From Actinomadura sp. WMMA1423 (GTDB lineage: Bacteria > Actinomycetota > Actinomycetes > Streptosporangiales > Streptosporangiaceae), in assembly GCF_006547145.1 (NCBI RefSeq), contig NZ_CP041244.1:1302001-1366000 (forward strand): 64,000 nt of DNA. The letters are read 5' to 3'. The translations under genes were made by a program, and so were the position numbers. Numbering within the stretch: position 1 is the first letter of the stretch; every line of letters begins with the position of its first letter. Positions 42,245 through 50,831 of this stretch are shown here, in pieces. The notes below the pieces were generated by a model. That model did no database searches, was not told the origin of the DNA, and worked only from the letters and a program-made list of their open reading frames with translations.

Positions 42245-44841
42245 CCCAGAAATCCCAGGAGGCCTTGCACGACGCCCAGACCAAGGCCTTGCGCTTCGGC
42301 CACGTCGAAGTGGACGGCGAGCACCTGCTGCTCGCCCTGCTCGACCAGGCCGACGGACTGGTCCCGCGGCTGCTCACCGAGGCGAAGGCCGATCCTGCAC
42401 GGTTGCGCGAGGCGCTGGAGGCTGAGCTGGGACACCGCCCCAGCGTGAGCGGTCCGGGGACCGAGCCCGGCCAGGTCCTGGTGACCCAGAGGCTCTCCCG
42501 CCTGCTCGACACCGCCCAGCAGGAGGCCGAACGGCTGAAGGACGATTATGTCTCCGTGGAGCACCTGGTCATCGCACTGCTGGAGGAGGGCACGGCGACG
42601 GCGGCGGGACGGCTGCTGGAACGCCAGGGCATCACCAGGGACTCCTTCCTGGAGGCCCTCACCCGGATCCGCGGGAACCAGAGGGTGACGTCCGCGATGC
42701 CCGAGGTCGCCTACGAGGCGCTGGAAAAGTACGGCCGTGACCTGGTGGCCGATGCCGCGGCAGGCAAACTCGACCCCGTCATCGGCCGGGACACCGAGAT
42801 CCGCCGTGTCGTCCAGATCCTGTCCCGCAAGTCCAAGAACAACCCCGTGCTGATCGGCGACCCCGGCGTCGGCAAGACCGCCATCGTCGAAGGGCTCGCC
42901 CTGCGCATCAGCAACGGCGACGTCCCCGAGGGCCTCCGCAACAAGACGATCTTCAATATGGACATGGGTTCGCTCGTCGCCGGCGCCAAGTACCGGGGCG
43001 AGTTCGAGGAGCGCCTCACCGCCGTGCTCAACGAGGTCAAGGCGGCAGAGGGCCAGATCCTGCTGTTCGTCGACGAGCTGCACAACGTCGTCGGCGCGGG
43101 CGCCACCGAAGGGGCCATGGACGCCGGCAACATGCTCAAGCCCATGCTCGCCCGCGGCGAACTCCACATGATCGGCGCCACGACGGTGGAGGAGTACCGC
43201 AAGCACATCGAGAAGGACGCGGCCCTGGAGCGGCGCTTCCAGCCCGTCCTGGTCGACGAGCCCACCGTGGAGGACACCGTCTCCATTCTGCGCGGCCTGC
43301 GCGAACGCCTTGAGGTCTTCCACGGCGTGAAGATCCAGGACGCCGCCCTCGTCGCCGCCGTGACGCTCAGCCACCGCTACATCTCCGACCGGTTCCTGCC
43401 CGACAAGGCCATCGACCTGGTCGACGAGGCGTGCGCCATGCTGCGCACCGAGATCGACTCCCTGCCGGCGCCGCTGGACGAACTCACCCGCCGCGTCATG
43501 CGGCTGGAGATCGAGGAGGCCGCACTGTCCAAGGAGGAGGACGCGGCGAGCAAGGACCGCCTGGAGAAACTACGGAAGGAACTGACCGGGCTGCGCGCCG
43601 AGGCCGACTCCATGCGCGCCCAGTGGGAGGCCGAGCGCCAGGCGCTCCGCAAGGTGCAGGCGCTGCGCCAGGAGATCGAACAGCTTGGGCAGGAGGCCGC
43701 CCGCGCCGAGCGCGACTACGACCTCAACCGTGCCGCCGAGCTGCGGCACGGCCGGCTGCCCGACCTGGAGCGGCGGCTGCGCGCTGAGGAGGAGCGGTTG
43801 GCCGGCAAGCAGGACGGCGGACGCCTGCTGCGCGAGGTCGTGACCGAGGAGGAGATCGCGGCGATCGTGTCGCGTTGGACGGGCATCCCGGTGAGCCGCC
43901 TGCAGGAGGGCGAGCGGGACAAACTGCTCAAGCTCGACAAGGTTCTGCACGAGCGCGTGGTCGGGCAGGACGAGGCCGTCCAGCTAGTGTCCGATGCCAT
44001 CATCCGCGCCCGCTCGGGCATCAAGGACCCGCGCCGCCCCATCGGCTCGTTCGTCTTCCTCGGCCCCACCGGCGTCGGCAAGACCGAACTGGCCCGCACC
44101 CTCGCCGCGGCCCTGTTCGACACCGAGGAGAACATGGTCCGCATCGACATGAGCGAATACCAGGAGCGCCACACCGTCAGCCGGCTGGTCGGCGCACCCC
44201 CCGGCTACGTGGGATACGAGGAGGGCGGCCAGCTCACCGAGGCCGTCCGGCGCAAGCCCTACTCGGTCGTGCTGTTCGACGAGATCGAGAAGGCGCACGG
44301 CGACGTCTTCAACACGCTGCTCCAGGTGCTCGACGACGGCCGCCTCACCGACGCGCAAGGCCGCACCGTCGACTTCCGCAACACCGTCATCATCATGACG
44401 TCCAACATCGGGTCGGAGCACCTGCTGCAGGGCGTCACCCCAGAGGGTGAGATCGAGCCGGACGCCCGCGACCGGGTGATGGGCGAGTTGCGCCGCCATT
44501 TCCGTCCCGAGTTCCTCAACCGGGTCGACGACATCGTCCTGTTCAAGCCGCTCACGCTGCCGCAGATCGAACAGGTCGTCGACCTGATGTTCAACGACCT
44601 TCGCGCCCGACTGGCCGACCGGCAGATGCGGCTGGCGATCGACGAAGACGCCCGGCGGCTGATCGCCGAGCAGGGCTTCGACCCGGTTTACGGCGCCCGT
44701 CCGCTCCGCCGCTTCATCGCCCGCGAGGTCGAGACCCGACTCGGCCGCGCGCTCCTGGCAGGGGATGTCCGGGACGGCGCGACCATTCACATCACCGTCG
44801 CGAACGACGAGCTGGACGTCCGCTACGAGAACCCCGAGTGA
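42226..44841 (+). CDS. clpB: Disaggregase ClpB
   Basis: An 871-residue Hsp100. The N-terminal Clp repeat ([20 protein letters not shown]) precedes AAA+ module 1 with GDPGVGKT (residues 211-218) and [14 protein letters not shown]. The coiled-coil M domain (about 400-530) contains [23 protein letters not shown]+ module 2 has GPTGVGKT (613-620), LFDEIEKAH and the pore loop GYVGYEEGG. No ClpP-binding IGF-type loop stands out, supporting a ClpB role. The start is GTG 42226 with GGAGG six bases upstream, inside cbpM. It works with DnaK-GrpE-CbpA from the same operon. Confidence 0.93.
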   Translation: MDPNRLTQKSQEALHDAQTKALRFGHVEVDGEHLLLALLDQADGLVPRLLTEAKADPARLREALEAELGHRPSVSGPGTEPGQVLVTQRLSRLLDTAQQEAERLKDDYVSVEHLVIALLEEGTATAAGRLLERQGITRDSFLEALTRIRGNQRVTSAMPEVAYEALEKYGRDLVADAAAGKLDPVIGRDTEIRRVVQILSRKSKNNPVLIGDPGVGKTAIVEGLALRISNGDVPEGLRNKTIFNMDMGSLVAGAKYRGEFEERLTAVLNEVKAAEGQILLFVDELHNVVGAGATEGAMDAGNMLKPMLARGELHMIGATTVEEYRKHIEKDAALERRFQPVLVDEPTVEDTVSILRGLRERLEVFHGVKIQDAALVAAVTLSHRYISDRFLPDKAIDLVDEACAMLRTEIDSLPAPLDELTRRVMRLEIEEAALSKEEDAASKDRLEKLRKELTGLRAEADSMRAQWEAERQALRKVQALRQEIEQLGQEAARAERDYDLNRAAELRHGRLPDLERRLRAEEERLAGKQDGGRLLREVVTEEEIAAIVSRWTGIPVSRLQEGERDKLLKLDKVLHERVVGQDEAVQLVSDAIIRARSGIKDPRRPIGSFVFLGPTGVGKTELARTLAAALFDTEENMVRIDMSEYQERHTVSRLVGAPPGYVGYEEGGQLTEAVRRKPYSVVLFDEIEKAHGDVFNTLLQVLDDGRLTDAQGRTVDFRNTVIIMTSNIGSEHLLQGVTPEGEIEPDARDRVMGELRRHFRPEFLNRVDDIVLFKPLTLPQIEQVVDLMFNDLRARLADRQMRLAIDEDARRLIAEQGFDPVYGARPLRRFIAREVETRLGRALLAGDVRDGATIHITVANDELDVRYENPE

Positions 44842-44862
44842 CCGGCGGGCGCGCCGCCCTAT

Positions 44863-45810
44863 TCACGGTGGACTTCGCCCGGTTCCGGCCGTGCGGACAC
44901 CACGCCAGCTCGGGTGCCGTAGTCGGTCATCGCCGAGTCCACTCGGTAAGGCCACCTCACCGACCCGTTCCGGCCGCACCCAGCGGGCGTCCCTCGCATG
45001 CTGAGAGGGAACGTCGGGAACCGGCGGGTCGTCCTGCCGCAACGGCGTGAGACGCTCGGCGAGGTCGTCCAGGCTCGCCTCGGTGAAGCCGGTACCGACA
45101 TGACCGGCGTATCTCAGCCGCCCTCGCTCGTCGTTGACGGCCAGCAGGAGCGCGCCGATCCGTTCGGCACGGCGGCCCTCCCCCGGCTTCCAGCCGACGA
45201 CGATGACCTCCTGGGTCCGAAGGTGCTTCGTCTTGGTCCAGTCCCGATGCCGTTGCCCTGGTCGGTAAGGGGAGTCGAGGCGCTTGGATACCACGCCCTC
45301 CATGCCGAGACGGGACGACTCGGCGAAGACGTTCGCGACGTCGTCGTGGGAAGTGGTCGTCCTCCAGCGCGGCCCCTCCAGTCCGAGCCCGTGGAGAACC
45401 CGGCGCCTCTCGGCATAGGGCAAGGCGATCTTCGACTTGTCACCACGGTGCAGCACATCGAAGATCACATAAGAGACGGGGTTGGACTGGGCCAGGGCCT
45501 GGATGCGGCGTGGCCGGCGAAGGTGCATGCGTGGGCCGAGCGCCCTGAACGACGGCCTGCCGTCCGGCCCGAACGCCACGATCTCCCCGTCCAGCACCAC
45601 CGGCACGTCGACCGCGGCGGCGAGCGGGGCGAGTTCGGGCCAGGCAACAGTGATGTCCTTGTCGTTGCGCGACATCAGCTTCAACCGACCGTCGCGGATG
45701 TAGGCGACAGCCCGGACTCCATCCCACTTCAACTCGGCCGCCCAGCCTTTCATGGTCGGCAGATCCCCCAGCACGGCCAACATCGGCGGATACATCGGCA
45801 GGCACCCCAT
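44863..45810 (-). CDS. ATP-dependent DNA ligase (LigC/LigD-ligase-like)
   Basis: A 315-residue ATP-dependent ligase. Motif I is ELKWDGVRAV, with the adenylated Lys near residue 28. VVLDGEIVAF (motif III region) and GMEGVVSKRLDSPYRPGQRH (motif IV) follow. The OB-fold half contains WTKTKHLRTQEVIVVGWKPG (motif V). Length and motifs match the stand-alone ligase domain of actinobacterial LigC or LigD, used in repair or end joining. The last 40 residues keep WVRPERVGEVA and RHPSWRG but are slightly irregular. It converges on clpB with only 21 bases between stops. No Ku or polymerase gene accompanies it. Confidence 0.85.
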   Translation of the reverse strand: MGCLPMYPPMLAVLGDLPTMKGWAAELKWDGVRAVAYIRDGRLKLMSRNDKDITVAWPELAPLAAAVDVPVVLDGEIVAFGPDGRPSFRALGPRMHLRRPRRIQALAQSNPVSYVIFDVLHRGDKSKIALPYAERRRVLHGLGLEGPRWRTTTSHDDVANVFAESSRLGMEGVVSKRLDSPYRPGQRHRDWTKTKHLRTQEVIVVGWKPGEGRRAERIGALLLAVNDERGRLRYAGHVGTGFTEASLDDLAERLTPLRQDDPPVPDVPSQHARDARWVRPERVGEVALPSGLGDDRLRHPSWRGVRTAGTGRSPP

Positions 45811-46043
45811 GGTTACGACCTACCATCCGGCAGACGACAGGATGCCCGCCGCCTGCAATAATCGAGGAAATTCCCGCCTCCACCGGTCCAGACTTCAGCC
45901 CGAGAGAGGCCCCAGGAAGCTTTCCGAACGCCGCGGATGATCCAGGCGCATGACCTCCGTGCTCACCACTTTCCCGCCTGCGCAGGATCTCGGACCGTCG
46001 GCCCCTCCACGACATCGTCACGGTGGACATGGCGGTCGGCACG
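45811..46043. other. Gene-free stretch between the ligase and repeat copy C
   Basis: It contains the promoter region of the leftward ligase gene. I see no ORF with a ribosome site or family resemblance. Confidence 0.5.
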
Positions 46044-46313
46044 CTGCAGCAGAGACTCCATCGACACGCACCGACGAGCTCTCACGCTCTTCCAGGTCAG
46101 AGCCCTCGCACCATGATCTTCCTCCTAGAAGTAAGGGGCCGCGGGGAGCCGATCGGGGAGCCACCGTGGTCAGCCCCCTCTGGACTCGCCACGACTCCCC
46201 CGGACGTTTCCGCAGGTGAGAGGCTCCCCGATCGACTCCCATCGACCTTGATCGACTGGTCTGCTGTGCCTGGGGGTCAAGGGGTCGTGGGTTCAAATCC
46301 CGCCGTCCCGACA
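46044..46313 (+). repeat. Attachment-type repeat, copy C, with tRNA-Pro(GGG) 3' half
   Basis: The segment matches copy B from CTGCAGC onward and copy A from GCGGGGAGCC (46141) onward. Its 43-bp core at 46270-46312 is identical to that of copy A and corresponds to the tRNA-Pro(GGG) sequence from the anticodon loop to the acceptor end. A terminator-like hairpin follows 16 bases later, as expected at the native right flank of a tRNA gene. This favours copy C as the outer (attR-type) border of the integrated region. Confidence 0.8.
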
Positions 46314-46328
46314 AGAAGTACCAGCTCA

Positions 46329-46361
46329 GAGGCCGTTTCTCCACCACGGAGAACCGGCCTC
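46329..46361 (+). terminator. Hairpin downstream of the tRNA-Pro 3' half
   Basis: GAGGCCGTTTCTCC and GGAGAACCGGCCTC pair over 14 positions with one mismatch around an ACCAC loop, followed by TTGATCGTT. It is probably the original terminator of the tRNA gene whose 3' half is copy C. Confidence 0.65.
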
Positions 46362-46798
46362 TTGATCGTTAGTTAGCCGTTCGTTAGCGAACCCGGCCGC
46401 CCCCAGCGGCACTCGACCGGTTCACACGGGACCAGATAGACCGGCCTCCGCCCGATCCGGCCCACCGGATGTTCACACGTCCCGACGCCCGCCTGCCTGC
46501 CCCTCGGTGACCCGCGACGCGAGCCCACCGATCACGCAGCACGAGCTGCCCCCGCCGATCGGCACCGGAAGGTCATCTCAACGGTGGCCGGGCTCCTTCA
46601 CGGAGCCCGGCCACCTGCCCTGGGCTGCTTCTGGCCCTGCCTCGGCGCCGAGACACCCCCGTTCTGTGCGTCGATCAGCAAAGGAGCCTCGCGGCGCCTT
46701 ACCCCGAAGCGCCTGGCTACGGCGTCCGCCCTCAGAGGCGAAACAAGGAAGCCCCGGTCCCTCTCGGGCCGGGGCTTCTTCGGTGCCATGTTCGGGCG
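46362..46798. other. Gene-free stretch with two strong hairpins
   Basis: No coding sequence is supported. GTGGCCGGGCTCC (46584-46596), loop TTCAC and its exact complement (46602-46614) form a 13-bp perfect stem. A palindrome GTTCGTTAGCGAAC lies near 46379-46392. The terminator at 46748-46778 is listed separately. Confidence 0.5.
46748..46778 (-). terminator. Terminator of the XRE-DUF397 operon
   Basis: GAAGCCCCGG (46748-46757) and CCGGGGCTTC (46769-46778) form a perfect 10-bp stem. Read leftward it is followed by CTTGTTTC, a short T-rich tail. It lies 20 bases past the DUF397 stop at 46799. Confidence 0.75.
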
Positions 46799-46972
46799 TT
46801 AGCGCTTCAGAATCGCCACGAGGCTCGCGAACTCGTCGCGTCGCAGGGTGAACTTGGCGCCGGCCGGGTCTTTGCTGTCGCGGATGCCTACGGCCTTGCC
46901 GAGGTCGGCCAGTTCGACGCAGTTGTCTCCGGCCTCACTACTACGCGACGACTTGCGCCAGGTCACGTCCAT
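46799..46972 (-). CDS. DUF397 protein
   Basis: A 57-residue DUF397 protein, MDVTWRKSSRSSEAGDNCVE at the start, then VGIRDSKDPAGAKFTLRRDE, complete to TAA at 46799. GGAGGAG lies two to three bases before the ATG, inside the last codons of the XRE gene, which it overlaps by 10 bases. DUF397 proteins pair with XRE-DUF5753 regulators throughout actinomycetes and are linked to control of development and secondary metabolism (whiJ-like systems). They probably modulate the partner regulator. Confidence 0.88.
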   Translation of the reverse strand: MDVTWRKSSRSSEAGDNCVELADLGKAVGIRDSKDPAGAKFTLRRDEFASLVAILKR

Positions 46973-47745
46973 CGCTCCTCCACAACCTTCCGCATCAGTT
47001 CGACCGACGCCTTCGGTGAAAGCGCCGCCGCCTGGAGCGTACTGAAAGCCTCGCTGACGAGCGCCAGGTCTCGCGGCTCTGCACTCGTCTCGCCCCCGAT
47101 GTTGCTTTCCAGGTACACGATCTCGCTCCGATCGGGTTGAGTCGCGATCACGAACGGCGCTCGGGCGTCGCGGTAGTAGCCGATCGGAGCGATCTGAATC
47201 GTGATGTTCTCCCGCTCCGACATCTCGATCAGATGCTCCAACTGTTCGCGCATGATCTCCCGGGAACCGACCTCACGGAGGAGGACAGACTCGTCCAGTA
47301 CGACGAACACGGTCGGAGGGTTCGGCTTGGTGAGAATTCTCTGCCGTTGCATCCGCTCGCGGACGGCATCGTCGTTGCACAGGAGCACACGTGCGTACGC
47401 CTCAGTCTGCAGAAGCCCGTAGACCAACCTGATCTCGAAAGCGCGGAGCGCGTCAGCGGACGCCTCGGCACGGGGGAAGTCTGCAAAGAACTTCGGGTAG
47501 CTGCTGGAACGTAGGAGTTCGTCCCATGCGTCGACCAGGGCCGTTCCCGAGTCCAGCGCCTTGTCCATCCGTTCGGCGAAGTCCCTGCGGCACTTGGTGC
47601 GCCCGGACTCGACCTGCGAGATGTAGCTCCGGGTGACCGCCGTCCGTGCGGCCAGTTCCGTCCGATTGAGTCCCGCTTCCTCGCGGAGGCGCGTGACCTC
47701 TGCGCCGAAGGCGACGGTCTTGGATGTCGGTTTGCGTGCGGCCAC
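46963..47745 (-). CDS. XRE-family regulator with DUF5753 domain
   Basis: A 260-residue regulator. The N-terminal HTH reads FGAEVTRLREEAGLNRTELA, then ARTAVTRSYISQVESGRTKC. A DUF5753 domain (about 85-255) follows with SSSYPKFFADFPRAEASADA and LVYGLLQTEAYARVLL. I chose GTG 47745 because GGAGG lies seven bases upstream. Together with DUF397 and the divergent ATPase gene this is the common whiJ-like arrangement. In family members the HTH protein represses local or developmental genes. Confidence 0.9.
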   Translation of the reverse strand: MAARKPTSKTVAFGAEVTRLREEAGLNRTELAARTAVTRSYISQVESGRTKCRRDFAERMDKALDSGTALVDAWDELLRSSSYPKFFADFPRAEASADALRAFEIRLVYGLLQTEAYARVLLCNDDAVRERMQRQRILTKPNPPTVFVVLDESVLLREVGSREIMREQLEHLIEMSERENITIQIAPIGYYRDARAPFVIATQPDRSEIVYLESNIGGETSAEPRDLALVSEAFSTLQAAALSPKASVELMRKVVEERWT

Positions 47746-47899
47746 TGCTTCGCCTCCACGTGAGCGAGGGGAACCCACCTACCAGCGATCGACAGCGCCA
47801 CGTGTGTGCTGGGGCGCTTCGGTGGTAACGCTACGCGGCGGAGTTGAAGCTGTGCAGCGAGTTACCTGAACCCGTCAGTGGCCAGCGAAGGTCGTGCCG

Positions 47900-48292
47900 A
47901 TGTCCGCAGCACCGCAAGCTCCTGAAGTCCCGACGATCGTCCTCGATTCCACCGATCAGGCGCCGCGCCTCGCGCGCCGGTTCCTCGCCGAACAGTTCGC
48001 CAGTTGGGGCATCACCGACGACTACACGGGCCGTCTCGTGGTCTGCGAGCTAACCACGAACGCCTACAAGCACGGCGAAGGCCCGATCATCGTCCGGCTC
48101 CTCCTCGACCCGGACGATGGGCAGCCGGTGATCGAGGTATCGGACACTGGCACGGGCCTTCCCACCGTCCAGCCTCAGGACTATGCCGCCACCTCCGGCC
48201 GTGGCCTCCAGCTCATGGCGGAGCTCGTGGACGAGTGGGGAGTCAAGCGCCTCACCGGCGGCGGCAAGGTCGTCTGGGCCAGGCTGCCCTGA
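47900..48292 (+). CDS. Anti-sigma-type ATP-binding protein (HATPase, RsbW-like)
   Basis: A 130-residue stand-alone GHKL ATPase domain. The N-box is VVCELTTNAYKHGEG, the G1 box EVSDTGTGLP and the G2 box SGRGLQLM. It resembles RsbW/SpoIIAB anti-sigma kinases and the conservon-associated ATPases of actinomycetes, without a sensor domain. It is transcribed away from the XRE-DUF397 pair across a gap of about 150 bases. An upstream in-frame GTG at 47894 is possible, but ATG 47900 has the better ribosome-site spacing (GAAGG). Two small ORFs follow directly. Confidence 0.85.
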   Translation: MSAAPQAPEVPTIVLDSTDQAPRLARRFLAEQFASWGITDDYTGRLVVCELTTNAYKHGEGPIIVRLLLDPDDGQPVIEVSDTGTGLPTVQPQDYAATSGRGLQLMAELVDEWGVKRLTGGGKVVWARLP

Positions 48293-48822
48293 CGCTGCGA
48301 TGTCCCCGACCCGAGGAGCCAGGGGCCACGCTCTGTGTGAGGAAACGATGCAAGTCACATTGCTGCTACTGCAGCATCTCTTCCCTGAATGGTCGATCAC
48401 GCTGGATCGGGAGGGGATCTGGAGGGCGACGGGGCGCGTCCTGATCTCGGCGTCCGACGTGGACGGGTTGATGGACCTGCTCCACACCGCCGACCCAGAA
48501 GCCTTCGAGCGCGCCTTCCTCCAGCTCGAAGAGCGGAAATGAGCGACCGGCGAGAGGAGCCCCTCCATGCGGCGAGTGCTGGCAGGCCGCGCAATGAAGA
48601 GCCGTTCGATCACGGACGTCGACGACCGGAGCGCACTGGACCCGTGGGAGCCGACGGCGCTGATCTGCTTTGTGCATCCTGCGGCAGCGGAGCCCACGCG
48701 TTCGGGAAGTCAGCCATTGCCAGGCGCGCTTGCGCGTTCGGGCCGGCCGGCGGAGGTGAGGGCGCGCCGCCCGCTGGGCGTGCCTCTCGCGTAAGCGCGG
48801 CGGCTCTTCGAGCATCGTCGGC
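48283..48822 (+). repeat. 540-bp duplicated segment, copy 2
   Basis: This matches 21181-21720, starting within the last codons of the ATPase gene (GCTGCCCTGA) and ending near TCGTCGGCCTGAG. This copy still has its ATPase and both small ORFs open, so it is probably the source and the 21-kb copy the derivative. Confidence 0.85.
48348..48542 (+). CDS. Small conserved protein downstream of the ATPase
   Basis: A 64-residue protein (MQVTLLLLQHLFPEWSITLD at the start) with a GAGGA site before ATG 48348. It lies 55 bases after the ATPase and overlaps the next ORF by ATGA, suggesting a three-gene unit. It has a near-identical paralogue at 21246-21440. It has no recognisable domain, and the short hydrophobic start is not a clear signal peptide. 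Confidence 0.65.
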   Translation: MQVTLLLLQHLFPEWSITLDREGIWRATGRVLISASDVDGLMDLLHTADPEAFERAFLQLEERK

Positions 48823-48826
48823 CTGA
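48539..48826 (+). CDS. Small hypothetical protein with a CxxC motif
   Basis: A 95-residue ORF coupled by ATGA to the preceding gene. The first half is charged (FDHGRRRPERTGPVGADGAD) and followed by LLCASCGSGAHAFG, where CASC could bind metal. The C-terminal third is Ala/Arg-rich and less convincing. The copy at 21437 is broken by an early stop. The ATGA coupling supports expression, but the frame could be shorter than shown. Confidence 0.45.
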   Translation: MSDRREEPLHAASAGRPRNEEPFDHGRRRPERTGPVGADGADLLCASCGSGAHAFGKSAIARRACAFGPAGGGEGAPPAGRASRVSAAALRASSA

Positions 48827-49067
48827 GCCTCCTCGGATAGGCCTCAGGCTCCGGCACCGCCGAAAGAGCGACAGAGCCGGTAACTGGACACTCCCGTTCC
48901 TTGGGTGGAACGAGATGGAACGGGATGGAACGCCTTTGGTATGGGGCGATGGTCGCCCGGCGACCGCCGGGCATCGCTCCGAGGAGGGCGCGATGGGACC
49001 GATGCGGAGTTCACGGAGACGGTGCAGGTCGGCGGTGATGGCCGCCCCTCGAGGGGGCAGTGCGGAC

Positions 49068-49515
49068 ATGTCCAAGCTTGAGGCTTTGTGTCCGCCGCCG
49101 TCCAGCGAACACATGGGGCAGGGGGCCCACCCCGCGCCGGGCGCCGCGCCGCCCGGGTGCGGGCCGGCCGATCTGAAAGGCGCCTACAAGTCGCCCACGT
49201 ACGGCCCCGGACATGGCCCGAGGGTCGCGATTGTGGATGCCTTCGATGACCCGGCCACCGAGGAAGACCTCGCGGTGGACCGCGCACAGCACGGCCCGTC
49301 GCTGCGCATGACTGCCGACGACTACTTCCCCAAGATCAAGATGCGGGGTCCCATCCGGGAACTCCCGAGCACGGACTTGGCCCGGATCGGGGAGATCTTC
49401 CTGGATCTGGACATGGCCTGGGTCCCCTGCATCCTCGCTGGTCGAAGCCACCGACCACACGGCTCCGGCAGACCCTGGCCTCGCCACAAGGCCCACGATC
49501 ACCCCCCTGCGCCCG
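49068..49515 (+). pseudogene. Remnant of a subtilisin/sedolisin-type secreted peptidase
   Basis: The frame reads GCGPADLKGAYKSPTYG, then RVAIVDAFDDPATEEDLAVD, the region around the catalytic Asp in S8/S53-like peptidases (G-GPADL--AY, VAIVDAYDDP). It then shows IFLDLDMAW, after which the expected continuation EATDHTAPADPGLATRPTIT appears only in another frame, so there is a frameshift near 49425. The Ser-containing C-terminal half is absent, as is the propeptide. The relic abuts the next gene's ribosome site. Confidence 0.65.
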
Positions 49516-49554
49516 TCAGCGGTTGCCCGGCGTGCGTGGACAGGAGGGCCGGTC

Positions 49555-50748
49555 ATGACCGGTGAGGCGATCGACACCTGGCTTCAGCCGGTGCGTCCGG
49601 TCCTGGATCCCGCGGACCAGGTCGACTGGGACCGACTGGCGGCCCTGGAGACCGAACTGGACGAGGTACTCGCCATCCACTCTGTCGACCTGCCTGACGG
49701 ACCCGAGCGCTCGCGTCGACTCATGGCCGTCCGGCTGGCGATGGTGGAACGCGGCTTCCTGGACTCCATGAACTCGCCCCTGTTCGGGGTCCTCGCACAG
49801 TTCCTCTGCGGCTACCGGGACGTCGACCTGCGGGACGCGGTGACGCTCGGGTACGGCAGGCTGATCACCCAGCACGGACGCGCCGCGCTCCGCCAGCGGT
49901 GGGGGTCGTCCCTGGCGGCCGGCGCGCTCGTGGGCGTCGCCATCACCGAGCCGCACGGCGGTTCCCGGCCGGCCGCCGCGCGGACCCGCGCCACGCCCGG
50001 CCCGGACGGGACGTGGCTGGTCAGCGGCCGCAAGACGTGGATCAGCCGACTCGACGAGGCCTCGGCGTTCGTGGTGTTCTTCCAGGCCCCGGAGGGGGGC
50101 CTGGTCGCAGCGGCGATCGACGCCGCCGAGCCGGGCCTGTACCGCGAGCCCGTGTCGCCGGCGGGCCTGGCCGGGTGGACGTGGGGGGTTCTGGACCTGG
50201 ACGCCGTGCCCGTCCACCCCGATCGCGACGTCCTGCGCGGCGACGGAATGGCCCTGCTGCGCAGGCATTTCACCGCCTACCGGCCGCTGGTGACCGCCAC
50301 GGCGCTCGGCGCGGCCGCGGCCGTGTTCGACGCAGCCAGCACCCATCTCATGTACCGGAGAAGCAGCGGGGACCTCCCTCGACTGCGCGACTCCGCACTG
50401 GTGGCCCTCGGCCGGACGCACGCCCAGCTGACGACCGCGCTGCTGGGCACCGCCGTCGCCGCGCGGCTGGCGCACGCCGAGGCCGACTGGGCCGAGCAGT
50501 GGGGCTGGGAGATGAAGGCGCACGGCGTCGACACCGCCTGCCAGGCCGCCGCCGAGCTCGCACAGCTGCTCGGGGCCTCGGGGTACCGGGCCGACTCGCC
50601 GGTCGCCAAGGCCCGCCGCGACCTGGGCGCGCTGCAGTTCGCCGACGGCATCCACGACTCCCTCTACCGCAGCTCCGGTAAGCGCCACACGACTCCGCGG
50701 CCGGCGATGACCGAACCCCCGCTGCGGCCCCTGGCCAGGTCGGCGTGA
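49555..50748 (+). CDS. Acyl-CoA dehydrogenase-family protein
   Basis: A 397-residue flavoprotein of the acyl-CoA dehydrogenase superfamily. The FAD/substrate motif GVAITEPHGGS (about residues 121-131) corresponds to the usual A-TEP-aGSD, and WLVSGRKTWIS to the next conserved strand. The helical C-terminal domain holds ADWAEQWGWEMKAHGVDTAC and LLGASGYRADSPVAKARRDL, the LxGxxGY region. The ATG follows AGGAGGG. Secondary-metabolism members oxidise acyl-ACP or amino-acyl chains. It is the first gene of the rightward PLP enzyme-ATP-grasp-MFS unit, so a biosynthetic rather than beta-oxidation role is likely. Confidence 0.82.
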   Translation: MTGEAIDTWLQPVRPVLDPADQVDWDRLAALETELDEVLAIHSVDLPDGPERSRRLMAVRLAMVERGFLDSMNSPLFGVLAQFLCGYRDVDLRDAVTLGYGRLITQHGRAALRQRWGSSLAAGALVGVAITEPHGGSRPAAARTRATPGPDGTWLVSGRKTWISRLDEASAFVVFFQAPEGGLVAAAIDAAEPGLYREPVSPAGLAGWTWGVLDLDAVPVHPDRDVLRGDGMALLRRHFTAYRPLVTATALGAAAAVFDAASTHLMYRRSSGDLPRLRDSALVALGRTHAQLTTALLGTAVAARLAHAEADWAEQWGWEMKAHGVDTACQAAAELAQLLGASGYRADSPVAKARRDLGALQFADGIHDSLYRSSGKRHTTPRPAMTEPPLRPLARSA

Positions 50749-50831
50749 CCGCACCCGACCCGCGGGCACGCCGGGCTCCCCGCACGCCCGGCGCGGCCGC
50801 TTCCGCATCATCCAAGGAGACCAAGAGCACC

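Noticed and set aside
48567..48794. 75-codon ORF starting MRRVLAGRAM
   Set aside because: It lies in another frame of the ORF 48539-48826, which has ATGA coupling; its counterpart at 21 kb also has a stop. The choice between frames is not certain.
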